NCBI GenBank assembly: GCA_037126765.1
Contig: JBBCBC010000012.1
Span: 4,712,001 to 4,776,000 of the forward strand
DNA: 64,000 nucleotides
Source: Stenogyne calaminthoides
Lineage: Eukaryota; Streptophyta; Magnoliopsida; Lamiales; Lamiaceae
Direction: 5' to 3'
The notes under the pieces are model-generated. The model searched no databases. It was not told the origin of the DNA and saw only the letters and a program-made list of their open reading frames with translations. A program made the position numbers and the translations under genes. How positions within the stretch are numbered: the stretch's first letter is position 1; the number at the start of each line of letters is the position of its first letter. This document shows, piece after piece, positions 1 through 12,519 of the stretch.

Positions 1-2391
1 ATGATGATGGCCGACATTCCTAAAAGATTTTGAAATGAAGTTTCAACACCGCATGCTTCTCTCGGAAACAGATCCATCTTGACCAAAGTCAAGGCAAAAC
101 ACCCTATGAGCTTTGGAATGAAAGGAAGCCTCTTGTTTTTTTTTTCTTTTCATGTGTTTGGTTGCAAGTGTTTCATACACAATAATGGTAAAAAGATCAG
201 GTTGAAAACTTTTGATAGTAAAAGCGATGAAGGAATATTCTTAGGATATTACGAAGTCATCAAAAGCTTTCGAGAGTTTACAACTGTAGGACTCTTATTG
301 TGGAGAAACACCTCATGTTGTTTTTTTGATGAATCTATTTGTGTTGGAAGAAACAGAAACATGATCGGATGAACTAACTAAGAGGATCACCAGATTAAGC
401 TGAAACAGAAAAGATAAATCATCCTGAACACGAAAAGAAGAAAAGGGTCACATTCTATGATTGGAGTGACTCGGGACTTCGAATAAGGAAGTTCGAGAAT
501 GGAATTCGGGATGGTGAGCCTCGGGAAAACCAACCTTTCCAAAGGTGACCAATCAATGCACACCGACTCGGGTATGTGATGCCAATGAAGATGTGGTCAC
601 ACGGTGAGGCAATTCTCAATCTATCAACCAAAGGGGAAACAAATGTCTCACCAATGTTCGAATAGAATCTCCCGAGGAAGATGATTCCTTTCTCCTTTTT
701 CATTTGTTCCCTGAGTTTCTTTGATTTCGAACCTAACATCTCAAATGTTGAGGATATTATTGAAGGGGGGAACATCAAGAAGGAAATGGTTAGATAGTCA
801 TCCTACAAATTGATTGTGGGTGATCTAACTGAAGGTGTTAAGACAAGAAGGTTCCATGGTGAGAGTGCACTATTCTCGGCTGCTTCTTTCGGAGAAAGAA
901 CTCGCTTTGAGATTGGTGAAGCTCTACAAGATTCTTATTGGATTCTTGCTATACAAGATGAAATTTGAATCAATTCTCAAGGAATGAAGTATGGGAGTTG
1001 GTAGATAGACTGAAAGGCACAATGTCATTGGAACCAAGTGGGTTTTCAAGAATAAAAGAGATGAAAACAACAACATTGTAAGAAATAAGGCAAGGTTAGT
1101 TACCAAGGTTATTCCCAAGAAGAAGGCTTGGATTATGATGAAACCTTTGCACTGTTGCAAGACTAAAGCCATCGATTGTTTCTTGCATATGCACCCCCAC
1201 ATACGAAGTTCATATCTATCAAATGGATGTGAAAAGTGCATTTACGAGCGGTGTGTCTTAAAGAAGAGGTTTATGTAGAACAACCTCGCGGATTCAAAGC
1301 AAGAATGACCAAGTTTACGTGCCTCGGAAAAAGCTTTGTATGGTCTCAAGCAAGCACCGAGCATGGTATGACTCTTTTCGATTTCTTCATGACCATGGTT
1401 TTGTCAAAGGATTTGTTGATAGAACTCTGTTCGGGATAGAGGATGGGAAGAGATCTTACTGGTTCAGAGATATATGTTGATGACATCATTTTTGGATCTC
1501 CAAACCATCAATTTGTGTGAAAAGTTTTCAACACCGATGAAAGGCAAGTTTGAGATGTCAATGATGGGAGAGATGAATTTCTTTCTAGGTCTTCAAGTGG
1601 AAACAATCAAAGGAAGGAATATTCATCAACCAAGCAAAAATACACGAGAGACTCGATTGCGAATATGGTGTACAAAATTGCAATGCGATTTAGAATTCCT
1701 ATGAATACTAACTACAAGATGGATCCTGATTGAAGGCCGTCGGTGAATCATCGGATTATAGAGGAATCATTGGATCATTGCTCTATCTCACAACAAGTAG
1801 GTAGGATATAACATTTTTACGTTGGGATATATGCGAATGCAAGCTAATCCTAAGACTAGTCACATGGAGGTCGCGAAAAAGATACTAAGATATCTTAAGG
1901 CCGCAGAGTGAATGAGGATTATGGTATCCGGTGATGATAACCTCAATTATTTGGTTACTCGGATCTCGACTATGGAGGTTGTAGAATTCAGGAAGTCCAC
2001 AACAGAACTTGTCAATTTCTAGGAAAGAAGTGATATCTTGGTTTTCAAAGAAATAGACCTCATTGAGCAACCAACTCTTCGAAGGTTTAATACATGGTTT
2101 TGCGAGAATTTCGTGCCCGATTCTTTAGCTCGAGACAACAATTAAGGGATTATAAAGTTGAAGCCCAATGAGTACCAATATTTTGTGACAACAATAGTGC
2201 CTTGTTATTTCACAAAATCCGGTATTACACCGAGATGCAAGCATGTGGATATCGGACATCACTTCATCGGAGATCATGTCGAGAAAAAGGACATAAGGAT
2301 GGAGAAAATTCATCTTGATAGGCAAGAGTGATATCTTGGCTAAACCTTTGGTGAATCAAGATTTGGGAACTTTCGGTTGAATTAGGGATGT
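1..2391 (+). pseudogene. copia pol remnant, copy A: integrase C-terminus, RT, RNase H
   Basis: Fragments in all three forward frames give copia Pol in the usual order. At about 100-260 lies the retroviral-like segment after the integrase core (FHVFGCKCFIHNN). RT follows from about 950, with its catalytic YVDD at 1,473-1,484 and the downstream FFLGLQV at about 1,580. RNase H runs to about 2,390 and ends in a reading like VELGM before the stop. Frame changes occur roughly every 50-150 bp, so no long ORF survives. Many coincide with places where copy C has CAG or CTG, so part of the damage may be sequencing error. Confidence 0.88.
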
Positions 2392-3039
2392 TAGAACCGG
2401 TGTATAGAGTAAATCTGAAAAAATTGAAGATTTTCGGATGCATGAAATTTTTTCGAAATTCTACTAAGAAACTCGAGGATAAAATAAATCTTGGGCGGAG
2501 TCTCGAAACTCATGATTTTCTTGAAGGTCGATTACTCGGTAGCATCTTGAACCCATTCAATTACTCAATATTATAACGACATTTTATCAGGCAAGACTCA
2601 AGAAGACCGGGATAGAGGAAATTAGTCGAAGAAGTAAAGACTCACGACTCATTTATTGCTCAAGTAAACTCAAGAATCATTCTTAATAAATATAAAAACA
2701 CGAGGAATGTTTTTGGGCGGATCGTTTTATATTAGAAGAAGGTCAATAAATATTTAATGATCCGTCACATTATTGACCAATGAGGATATTTTGGGACTTA
2801 CTTTTTTAGAGATCGCTGGGTTCAGTAATTCGATTAATGGAGATTAATCTCAACGAATTAGTTTTCACCTAACCAACACGATTCTCCCACGATCTCGAAA
2901 GCTCTATATATACCCCTTTAAGCCATTCAAGCCAAAATTTTATCAAACCCTTCGTTTCCAAATCCTCTGCAATTAAAAAAAATCCTTTGCCCGTAAATCT
3001 CCAAACCTAAAACTTCAAATTCTTAAATCAATCTCTAAA
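2392..3039 (+). other. spacer between pol and the extra 3' ORF, copy A, ending in a gene-like leader
   Basis: About 650 bp with no coding signal. The last 130 bp read like a plant promoter and 5' leader: a TATA box, then an A/C-rich, G-poor stretch with CCCTAAAAC-type motifs just before an ATG in good context. The matching spacer in copy C is 51,050-51,696. Confidence 0.55.
2905..2912 (+). promoter_or_regulatory. TATA box upstream of the extra ORF, copy A
   Basis: TATATATA inside GCTCTATATATACCCC, 128 bp upstream of the ATG at 3,040. The spacing suits a plant core promoter with a leader of about 100 nt. It is conserved in copy C at 51,565-51,572. Promoter activity is inferred. Confidence 0.45.
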
Positions 3040-6000
3040 ATGCCCAACCTTGTTAGAAATTAGCCATAACCAACAAGCGGTGGTAAAAAAGGCACTGAAG
3101 TTAGTTGTCTCACTTGAAAGTACAACCACCTCAAAGCCGAGAAGAGAGGCTCGTGCGTATGATTCGATCGGGCTAAAAATCACCCATCTAGTCGCAGTGG
3201 CCAGGCAGGACGGGGAGTTCAAAAAAAAGTAATCGAATTCATCGTAATTTGAGAATAGATGAAGAAAATGGTATGCATTCTTCGATTACCACATCACATT
3301 TTAGAGCATTCGGTCAAAATACGCCGATTTTGAGAGGGATTTGCATAATTCAAAAAAATCAATGATGTCTTTGAGCTCGCGGATAGAGGAGAGGATCTGC
3401 GATGTATATGTCGGGTAGAGAGCGAGTACCTAGACACGATTCACGAGAAATCTGGTAAATTTGAGGCGACATTGCATAAGAGGCATCTAAAGCCACAATA
3501 TCGTGTCTTGATGGATATTGTGAGCAAGTGCATCATGAGTCTTCGGGGGAGTTTTGAGCGATTAGTACCGAGCTCGGTGATGGCGCGATCGAGGCATCTC
3601 CTACCGGCGACTTCAATCGGCTGAAATTCTTAATTAGGATGGTGACGAAAGCAAGCCAAGGTCATAAAAAAGGGTCAATGGGACAATCACGATGAAAGGC
3701 AAGATCCACCATGCCACCAAAATTGCTTATATTTTGGAGATGTGAGAGAGGAGGAGGATATCTTCGCCTAATTCAACCCCATTCCCTAAAACCAAAAATT
3801 CTCTTCAAGCCTCCTTTGTGAAAAAGCGAGCCATTCGGGGAAAAGAGAAAAGAAGGTAGAATCACCGCGGGGTCGCTGAGAAAAGACCCAACAAACCAGG
3901 GAAGGTTCATTTGAGGCAAAAATGGAGCAAGGAGCAAAAACTGTTGAAGCGGAAGGATCTTGCTCAAAAGCAAAAGATTGGTGGTTCTCACCGACGAAGG
4001 TACTTGATGATTCCGAGGAGATACAACTGAAGGCAAAACCTTTGCTCGAGTTCGCCATTACAAGTGTTGGCTCAAAGTTATCTCGAGAACAGGGATCGGC
4101 ATCGAGGCGGTGTCTTCTCGAGGTTAACGAGACATCACTTTCGGATAAAATCGTTCGGGGAAATTTTAAGCCGAGATCGAGACCTGAGATGCCTACCTCA
4201 GATGTCTGTTTCCGACGGAAGAGCCAACTTCAGTCGTCCCGAAGATGTCGCGAGTTCGGGAGCCAACAGCCAACTCGGACTAAACCGAGGATATGCCAGC
4301 TTTCGGGCCTCGAGAACCCACTCCGGATGCTGGCCGAGGACTCAATGCACAAACTTCGGACACTGCGGGAGGCTTAGGGGCAAAATATTTTGATGAGCTC
4401 CAAGAGTGATCTCCATGGCTGATCCTTAGCGTAAGCTTCACCGAACTGCAGAGAGCGAGATGGAAGAAGAGGCGGAGGCCGGCAGGCGAATGGAGGAGCA
4501 AGGAACGGTTCATTCTGACCGCTACTCTGCTGAGCTCGGCATACCCCGATCTGCCAAGATGTTTTCGACCGATTAAGGACTGACGATTGTATATCCTCAA
4601 TCGATTCTTCCCGAGAGATGCTTGACATTGCCGCATTTGCAGGGGAAGACCGTGGAATGAGGAGACGACCTTCCGACCGATTTCTCGTGGTTGAGGCGGA
4701 CAAAGCTCGGGATGAAAAATTCGATTTTGATGAGCTGGTTCGAGGAAGCTAGTGAGAAGAAAAACAATCTAAGTTGTTGCCCGAGCGTGGAGACAAATCC
4801 AAAGATGGAGATGGGGACCAACGGGGAGATGCCGAGGATCGGCCTCAAATGGAAAAATAGACTTCGTTGGCGATCAACCTCGCCAGATCGTAGCAGAAGT
4901 ACCTTTTTGGCACTATTAATTATGCCAAAGTTCTTCGAAAGTACTATCTTTAATTCTCGAATTGTCGATAATGATCGAGGCTCAATCGAGATTGGATGAT
5001 GATCAAACAAAGAAGAAGGTGCAGAAAGTTCTGAGATTGATCTCACCCCGTAATGGAGAAACTTGAGAAGATTGAGCCAATGGTTATATCAAAATTGCTT
5101 CGGATAGAAGAAACGTTGCACAATCAAGCTCGTGACAATGGAAGGATTGCGCCCATTCTTCGCTGAAGTGCATATACAAAACACTCGACCACCGGATGAC
5201 CTCCGTGGAAGAAAAAGTTGAATGAAAAGTTGGAGGAGTCAACGCAGTTAAGTCTCAAATGAAGCGAAACACCGGGGAATCGATTGAATTTCTAGAGGAG
5301 GAAACTAGCAGAGAAAAATGAGGGCCGACGATTCTTCAAGGAGGAATAAACTCGGTTTTACAGACTAAGATGATGAAGATGCTTTAAAGATGCACTCTTC
5401 GCCGGTTTTGCCCACATAAAAAAAGAACTTTCTCGTGGCTAAGAACCACATCGTGAGAATGAAGATGAGCAAGATCATGAGCGAGAGATCCCACGTGTGA
5501 GCAAAGAGCAATATCCGTGGACCACAAATTCTCAGACTTCTTCCAAATTACGTGCAGGGGAAGAGGAAAAGGAAGGTGAAGACCTCCCGGGGAAGTTCAT
5601 AATGGCGTACTTTGGAAGAAGGCTCTTTAAAGAATTTGAATGTACAATCTAGCCAAAGCCTTAAAAGAAGTTGAAGTTTTACTGATAAATTGAAATTATT
5701 TCAAGTGGGAGAAGTTCTATCTACACTCGAGTTTACGGAAGCAAACCATGCTGAGGTTGCAAGAAGAGAGTGCTAGAACTAAGAGTTGTTGAACAAGCCG
5801 CAGGTGCCGAAGCACTAGTGAAGAAGGAAAGCCTTTGGGAGTTATTTCAACTCAGAAGTAAGCGTCTTTAAGGCTTAAGCCAATCCAGAGAAATTCGATT
5901 GATGAAGATGAAGATGAATAATCTGAGTCTCCAACCTCGGAAGAAAGTCTTCAACACTAAAAGATGCTCTAAGACACTCCAAAAAGAACAAAGCTAAGAA

Positions 6001-6390
6001 AAGCCGCTTCGTCTCGTGGAGCATACAGGATCGAAAAGAAGAAAGATAAGAGCCGTTTTAAGGAGTGACTTCGTGAAGTTTGTGAGCAAGAGGAAGGGAA
6101 CACGAAGTTACTGGGTGGCCCCACGTTGATAAATGGATGCCCATTAAACTCAGCGACATGTGGAAGAAGTGAAGAGAACCTTCGGTTCAATTCTTATGTT
6201 CTCGTGGAATGGAGAGGGAAGGCTCAGATCAGAACGAAGCTTTCATTGAATATCTTCTAACCTTCTATCCAAAGTATCTCCAAATTTGGATTAACCTTGC
6301 GGATGGCTGCCGAGTACGATAAAATCCCCGGTCCATATTCTATTCTCCTCCAAGACTTGGTAATGACTTGGTAAATGAAGAAAACCATTA
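3040..6390 (+). pseudogene. extra 3' ORF ('env-like' position) of the copia element, copy A, disrupted
   Basis: Occupies the place between RNase H and the 3' LTR where Sireviruses carry an additional ORF. The start at 3,040 matches the ATG of copy C at 51,697. The reading frame is broken many times; the longest open pieces are 3,922-4,377 and 4,691-4,999. Comparison with copy C shows a Gln/Thr/Glu-rich repeat region (about 4,150-4,400), a coiled-coil-like stretch near 5,215-5,400 and a conserved tail near 6,120-6,380. I see no signal peptide, fusion peptide or membrane anchor, so 'env-like' describes position only. Its role in the element is unknown. Confidence 0.6.
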
Positions 6391-6993
6391 TGCAAGAAAT
6401 TACTCAGTATCTTTGGTCAGTTGGGATTAACAGAAATAAAAGTCAGGACATCATCAAGGAGAGGAATGATTTCAAGAAAAGATTTTTTCGAATGTTCAAC
6501 TCGAGGTGCCGGTGATGAAGTGGAAAATAAAAATCAAGAGCCGAATCAAGACCCGAAATGAAAGAACTCGTAAGATTCTAATCTTTAAATTTTGTCTTTT
6601 TGATTTTGTTGATAAAAAAATCTCATTGTAATCTGTAATGGTATGCTTATCATCAATGAAGATTTATCATTTTTTGCTCAAAAGATAATATCTCATTATC
6701 TTATTTACATGTTTTTTATTTTGATATCTTTGAATGAATGTCTGTCGAATCGATTGTATGATGATATGGGAGAAATTGCTTAAGTATTTGGTAATGATCT
6801 ATTTAAGAAAGATTCATTACTGAAGAAATCTGTTGAATGATTTAAATTGTTGGGAGATTATTTATTTAAAGAGATTCCCTTCTTAAAGAAATTATTTGGG
6901 AGATTCTACATTCAGAACCAATCTTGAGATAGGATAAACTTGAAACACGAGTATAGGTTATGTATTTGTAACAAGATAGGTTTTGGCATCATC
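6391..6993 (+). other. non-coding tail between extra ORF and 3' LTR, copy A
   Basis: AT-rich, resembling a 3' untranslated region, with imperfect local repeats of AGAAATT..TTGGGAGATT type around 6,770-6,920. It leads into GGCATCATCAAAAAGG just before the LTR, a sequence typical of Sirevirus 3' junctions. Confidence 0.5.
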
Positions 6994-7003
6994 AAAAAGG
7001 AAA
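6994..7003 (+). promoter_or_regulatory. polypurine tract, copy A
   Basis: AAAAAGGAAA ends two bases before the LTR start. This is the expected position of the plus-strand primer for reverse transcription. Copy C has AAAAAGGGGAAA at the matching place, so A lacks two G. Confidence 0.7.
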
Positions 7004-7004
7004 T

Positions 7005-9010
7005 TGTTGGAGATGAATTTAATAAAAGATTATATGATTTTGATTAAGATCCCAAAACCCCCGAGTATGACATGCTTGAGAATGATCTTGATAATCGAGT
7101 CAGATTCAGTTTTTTAAAGATTCGGGATGTTATCCGCAAAAATATAGTCAAGCAGATATAGGTTCGTGATAGTTCTCAAGACTAAGAACTCGAGATGTTT
7201 CAAGAACCGGAAGTTTAGTATGAAACTGAAGTCTCTGAAGACTCAAGATGAAATCGAGAATCAAGACTTCAGCATGAAGATCGAGATATCAACAAGATAA
7301 ACTCAAGACTGGGAAGACCCTCAAGACTCAAGACTCGAAGACCTCAAGACTCGTAAGACTCAAGACGCAAGATCAAGACGAAAATCAAGATCAAGAATAT
7401 TTGAAAGCACAAGAATTCATCAAGACTCAAGAATGTCCGGGAATGCTCAAATATGAACCCAATGTTCCGAGGCATGAATATATCTATCCAAGGATACAAT
7501 ATCGAGAGAAACGCGATGCCTTAGAAAGTTGGGATATTGCCAAGACATTCAAATGCAGACAAAAGGAACTAAGTCGAAGTGTTGTTAAGGTTATATCAAA
7601 CTCAGAGTTTGTAACCAAAATAGCCGATTGAAGGTGTCTACCTTTAGCTGAAGACAAAAAGTCAAAAAAAGGAAGCGACCTTCGTGCCCATCATCGTTAA
7701 TCGACAAAGGATGTCATTGAAAAAGATGTCGGATGTCACGAAAGTTCGACCGCAAAAAGTGAACCCGGCTACATGAAAGGTTATTGCCAAAACATATTAA
7801 GGAGTTTCAAACCCTAAATATAGCCGTTTCTCACACAATATAGAGGAACTCACGACTACCTCTCCAACGGATAGTTTTCAAGAGTGACCTTGGTGTATGC
7901 CTATAAATCTTGGTGACCCTCTACTTTGTAAGGTTACGGAAATTTATCATAACTCAAGAGCTCAAACTTATTCTTGCAAAAGTTAAAAGCACTCAAAATA
8001 CCTTGAATTTCCCAAGTGCTTCAATATTGAAGAGAGCTCACTTTACTAAGCCTAGATTGATAAGATTTATCAAAAGCTTAGTCGAGATATCCTAACCCTT
8101 TGCATTGTGCTTCATTGTAAAGGATATCTCATCCTAGTTGGAAACAATGAGAAACCCCAAACCCCTTGAGAAGGTAGTTGGAGTGTGTTTTGTTGGTGAG
8201 TAGAGTTGTAAAGAGTTAGTAAACTCTGGCGGAGTATGGTCGGAAAACTCTAGAGGAGAAGTTAGTAAGCTCTGAGGGGTAGTCCAAAGCTTGTGTGTGA
8301 TTGAGTAAAGTAAACTACGGAGGTAGTCGAAAACTCAAGGTCGGGTTGAGTAAGTAAACCACGTGGAGTAGTCGTAAAAACTGAGAGGGCCGAGTTGAGT
8401 AAAGTAAACTACGAGGTAGTCGAAAGCTTTCGAAGTTGATAGTGAATTTCTACGAAGAGTCGGAGAGAGTGGATGTAGGAGCTTGAGTCTCTACAACCAC
8501 TATAAGCTCTTTGTGTTCTTTATTGTTTTCCTTATACGGCTTAACTGTTGCATTGACTTGATTTTGAAAGCATACTTTTCGCGATATTGGTTGGAATCAA
8601 TCCTTTGAAGTTGCATAAGTGAATCACAGCCTAATCACTATTTCATAAAGGGAAGGTCTTTTCGCAAAAGCTTAAAACGAGTATAATCTAAGGGCCAACC
8701 ATTCAAGAGACGGTAAAGTAGCTAGAAACAGATAGTTATCAAATGAACTCTCTTCGAGGATTGATTAAGCTACATTATCGATCCAAGCAACTCGGGATCT
8801 AAACTTCGAGATTCAGTTGGGATTATCGAGGTTTTCGAAAGCGGCTCGGGATCACATCTCGAGAGACTTTGACTCGGAGGCGATCGTGCTTTCGAACCTA
8901 ATCTTGAGGATTATCGACCCAAGTGACCTCGATGAAGAAAAAAGTTTTAAAAAACTTGAACACGTGTATTCCCATACACGCGTGTAAGACTCATTTACAC
9001 GGGACCAACA
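7005..9010 (+). repeat. 3' LTR of copia copy A (about 2.0 kb)
   Basis: Starts TGTTGG and ends CCAACA, a short terminal inverted repeat usual for copia LTRs. It aligns along its length with the LTR at 55,678-57,708. Inside are an AAGACTC-rich array (about 7,265-7,400), a TATA box (TATAAAT, 7,902-7,908), and a run of imperfect modules with GAGTAAGTAAACTACG cores (about 8,205-8,425). A G-box-containing inverted repeat near 8,960-8,982 is spoiled by two extra bases compared with copy C. Confidence 0.88.
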
Positions 9011-9015
9011 ATAAC
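9011..9015. repeat. target site duplication ATAAC after copy A
   Basis: ATAAC directly follows the LTR end. The same five bases follow the LTR in copy C (57,709-57,713) and stand alone at the uninterrupted site in unit B (42,966-42,970), which supports this as the copia target. Confidence 0.75.
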
Positions 9016-10460
9016 CTAACATAAAATTGATACCATTACAATTATGAATTGATACAATAACATGACGGTGAGCACATTTTTGACTTTATGTGTATAAATG
9101 TTATGATATTAATTTATAAGTGTAGTGATATCGATAAATGAAACTTATGATATTAATACGGATCGTTTGACCGGTGAGTTTGTGATGAAACTTTATCATC
9201 CCTAGCTAACTATTTTAGCTTAATAAAGTAGTGGATTAAGATCGTGATAGTACGTACCTTCAATTTCAACATAAATCAAATAATGCTAGTCAATAAAATA
9301 AAATTTTAATAACGTGTAATATATGTTAGGTTTCTCCTGGAAAACAAGAAGAAGTAGATAATGGAGTATTAATCCTTACGAAGAGTTGGGGTGATAGAGA
9401 TGAGATCGCAATAGCGATCTTAAACATTATAATTGCAATTTGATTAAAAAATAGTTATTATTAATGTAATTAATTAATAATTATTATGTTTTCATAATTA
9501 ATGTTAGAATTTTCTTATTTAAGAGTTAGTCTCAGAACCTCATTGTTGATTATGAATTAAAATATTATTAAGAGTGTTTCTTTTCTTTTCCTTATTGCCG
9601 GTATTTCCCTGCATCATGGGGTTAATGTTTCTTATGGAAATATTCAACTCAAGACAGTTGCTTAATTATGTGATTTGCTTGGTAGAAATAGAAAGGATAT
9701 CTTTGCAATGAGCTGGATATACATGCATTATTTTGCTTAGGTAATTATCTTTTCTTTAGAGACACTTTGTGAAATCATCTAAACTATAATGAAAAAATCC
9801 ATATCAGATTAATGAATAAGTACACACAAAATTAAATTTGTCTAACCCCAGTATCAATATGACATGGTTATACCATTAATTCGCACACATATTTTTTAGA
9901 ATTAATTCATAGCTTGGCATTTTCATGCATCTATATTCCTTTTCTTTTATAGGTAAAAAATGCATCTATATATATTCCTTAATTGTTGTGTCTATGGAAA
10001 CTGGAGAGTGGAGAGGATATGGTGGGCCACGTCAATGATGAATTATTTCTACTTTCTAGTCACTCAATACTAAACAAGAATCTCAATCTTTTTTCCGAGA
10101 TTTTATATAATTTTAACTTTTCTTGGTTGGTTTGACCTGCAGATGATCTAGAAAGGCTCAAGACCACTTGCAATGTAATTGAGAGCTGCTTCTAAAATTG
10201 CTCAATCAAGATACAAGAACTGGGGCAAGTGATGGGCTACATAAATGGAAATTAAATGAACCCTTTTAATATTCAAGTTTATCATGTTAAAGGAGAAATT
10301 ATTAATTCAATTGAATATGTAAATTGTAATTATATAGAAACTAACTATTATTGGCAAAAACTTGTAATGCGAATCTGAGTTCACCGTGAACTCGAGTTTT
10401 TTTAGTATCCCTTTGTTATGCATAAAAAACTATTTACATTAGCATAAAAATTATCATTAT
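9016..10460. other. unit A flank, proximal part, no gene seen
   Basis: AT-rich sequence nearly identical to 42,971-44,420 (unit B) and 57,714-59,160 (unit C). I find no convincing exon, TE protein or RNA gene. At about 10,375 it contains the left edge of a small foldback repeat (GAGTTCACCGTGAACTCGAG) whose rest is deleted in A and C but present in B. Confidence 0.7.
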
Positions 10461-10641
10461 CAATTCATACTAAAAAAATTAATTTAGTGGGTATGTTTAT
10501 TTAAGTCTAAATATTGTATTAAGGTTATAATTTAAAATTGTAAGGGTGTACTAAAAAAGTTAAAGAATAAGTAAAAAATGTGTGGTGGGTTATTTTAGCA
10601 ATGGGTGTACTTAGTAATTTTGTGGGTGTGAGTAGCCATAC
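10461..10641. mobile_element. right-end remnant of a MULE, unit A
   Basis: Only the right terminal inverted repeat survives (TTTTGTGGGTGTGAGTAGCC). The 9-bp half-duplication TATAGATAT follows at 10,642-10,650. The intact left end of the same element is in unit B at 44,928. The terminal GCC of C is corrupted here to a single C. Confidence 0.65.
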
Positions 10642-10663
10642 TATAGATATTTTAAAGGCTAAG

Positions 10664-10868
10664 TCTTGTATGCATTAGGTGTAGGATCACAATGCATTCA
10701 TAGTGCAGTATTTTAGAACCGTGCAACTTATTATCTTGAAAGATGCAACTTGTTTATACTTTCATATTAATAGTTGCAGTGGAAGATAAACAAGTTACAT
10801 CTTTCATAATAACAAGTTGCAAAGGTTCTAAAATGCACTATGAGTGCCGGTGTCACTGAATGCACATG
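10664..10868. mobile_element. foldback MITE, GTGCACTCATAGTGCA family, unit A
   Basis: About 205 bp whose two halves are inverted copies around a short centre (ends with GTGC..TCATAGTGCA, inner GTGCAACTT..AAGTTGCA). Other copies are at 25,512, 45,776 and 59,365. Copy A has several substitutions and lost bases in its left arm compared with C. Confidence 0.7.
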
Positions 10869-11126
10869 AGACCCACTTATATTTTAATCAATTTTACACA
10901 CTTTTTAATAAGAAAGTTGACTATGATTTTGGACAAACTAAAAGGAAAAAAAGGGGTCATATTTTTTGGACGGATGGAGTATTAAATATTGTAATAATAG
11001 AAATTTTACTTGTTTAATTAATCTTTTCTAATCTCTTTTTTAATCTTTCGCGGAAAAATCCAATCAACCAAGTATATAATTGGAACGAAGGAAGTATTCA
11101 TACATCAAATAAGCATTGTATGGAGG

Positions 11127-11272
11127 ACACTTGTATGCGAGGCAGTCTTACGGTGAGATGGAATATAATTTGGGCATTGACGCTTTAATACTTTGGAAGA
11201 GGTGTGTGTTGATTTGTGCTAATTTGTACCCCATCTCTTGTATGAAATAAATCTCTCAGATGAGTTTTTGTC
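11127..11272. mobile_element. short MITE, GAGACGGTCT family, unit A
   Basis: About 145 bp with inverted ends of ACACTTGTACGAGACGG / GTATGAGTTTTTGTCC type, corrupted in this copy. The same family is at 19,575 (inverted), 27,061, 33,556, 46,229 and 59,818. Confidence 0.55.
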
Positions 11273-12519
11273 CAAACCCTACCAAAATTGTGGTGCTAGT
11301 TGATATTATGAAAGGAAAAGTTGAAGCCAGAATTGGAAAAGCGTGCTCACACCTTCTAACCTGCATCTTGCTTGCATATATAATTTGGCAATGTTCCATC
11401 CTTATTGGATTTATAGGTATGATATTCCTCCCTACGCCTTTTTACTTTTTCTTTCCACTTTAATGTTAAGAATATAGTAATTAATTCTAATTCATAGCAT
11501 TATTCTTATGAGTTGGTCTCAATAATCTTTCTCATCATCTTCCAAGTTAGCAAGATATATAATCCTTTGAAATCTCGAATATTATTATTCGATATAAATT
11601 ATACTTCAAAAGAATTTTTTATATTTTCATTTTATCTGTCCACAAATTAATAATTTCAATGTTAAAAAAACATTATCTAAACAACTGGATACTTTTATTA
11701 AAGAGAATATTATAATTTTCTGAAGAGTGGAGAATATCACAATTTTAAGTCCACCTAAATAATTCTTATATGAAAATGCACTTGCTTGACTATTCACGAT
11801 CACGACTTTTACTGCACACCCCATTACTTGGATATATTTTGAAAAAGTAAATACACATCCTATATGAAATAATTAATGCACCATAATATATTGTATCGGC
11901 CCAAAAAGATCAATTCGAGAAATGCACAAGAATATATATAATTATTAACATATAATAACATTTCGTAATGATTATTACGTTGTTGTAATTGTTTTGACAG
12001 ACACTACGAATTAATTTACAGTGCACAATTAATATTGTTGTATCCGACTAAAATCTGATAATATACATATATTATTTGTTTACGATCTGGAAACACAATT
12101 CATTTTCAATTTTGAAAAACTTGAACCATGTTTATTAATTTATAAATAAAATCAAAAGTCTCGAACTACAATGTTTAATAGAAAACAACCTGCATAACTT
12201 CCATTTCTCAGGAAATTACTCATTAACCCTTATTTTGCGTTTGGTGCATATATAATACAGTGAACATTACAAAGCAAAAAAAAATTAGATAATAACGAAA
12301 ATGATGATCATATATTACACTTGAAACTTAATTAAATTAAAAATGATACAATACAAACTGAAGCATTACGATCGAATTAGACTTAGCCTAAGTAAGCAAT
12401 ACCGCACACTAATTACTTTATATATATGTAATCTAGCCACACCAATTGAACTAATATTCAATTAAATTAAAGATAACTAAAGTAATTAATTAATACTATA
12501 ATCTAGGCGTTGTGGTTTT
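11273..12519. other. unit A flank, distal part, no certain gene
   Basis: AT-rich sequence matching 59,961-61,199. It includes a short reading frame (11,260-11,463) conserved in all three units but with no recognisable domain. The stretch from 11,636 on is absent from unit B, which breaks there. 12,300-12,519 is likely the 3' UTR and downstream region of the minus-strand SWEET gene. Confidence 0.6.

Larger units (their letters stand above)
1..9010 (+). mobile_element. Copia (Sirevirus-like) retrotransposon, copy A, cut at its 5' side by the window edge
   Basis: Ty1/copia order is visible: end of integrase, reverse transcriptase, RNase H, then an unusually long extra ORF region of about 3.3 kb, a polypurine tract and a 2.0-kb LTR starting TGTTGG and ending CCAACA. 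The extra 3' ORF and long LTR fit the Sirevirus (SIRE1-like) lineage. The window opens inside integrase, so gag, protease and the 5' LTR lie outside. The element is nearly collinear with copy C from about 48,640 to 57,708 but carries many small indels. It is followed by ATAAC, the inferred 5-bp target duplication. Confidence 0.9.

Noticed and set aside
4280..5046. Long minus-strand open frames of 100-150 codons over the extra ORF of copy A
   Set aside because: They are antisense to the retrotransposon ORF and reflect its biased codons and frameshifts.
7910..8095. A small LTR-encoded protein, also seen at 56,586-56,786
   Set aside because: It overlaps the LTR transcription start, its frame start differs between copies, and no domain is visible.
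8205..8425. A CRISPR-like array, from regularly spaced repeats in the LTR
   Set aside because: The modules are imperfect, contiguous and inside a plant LTR; there are no spacers or cas genes.
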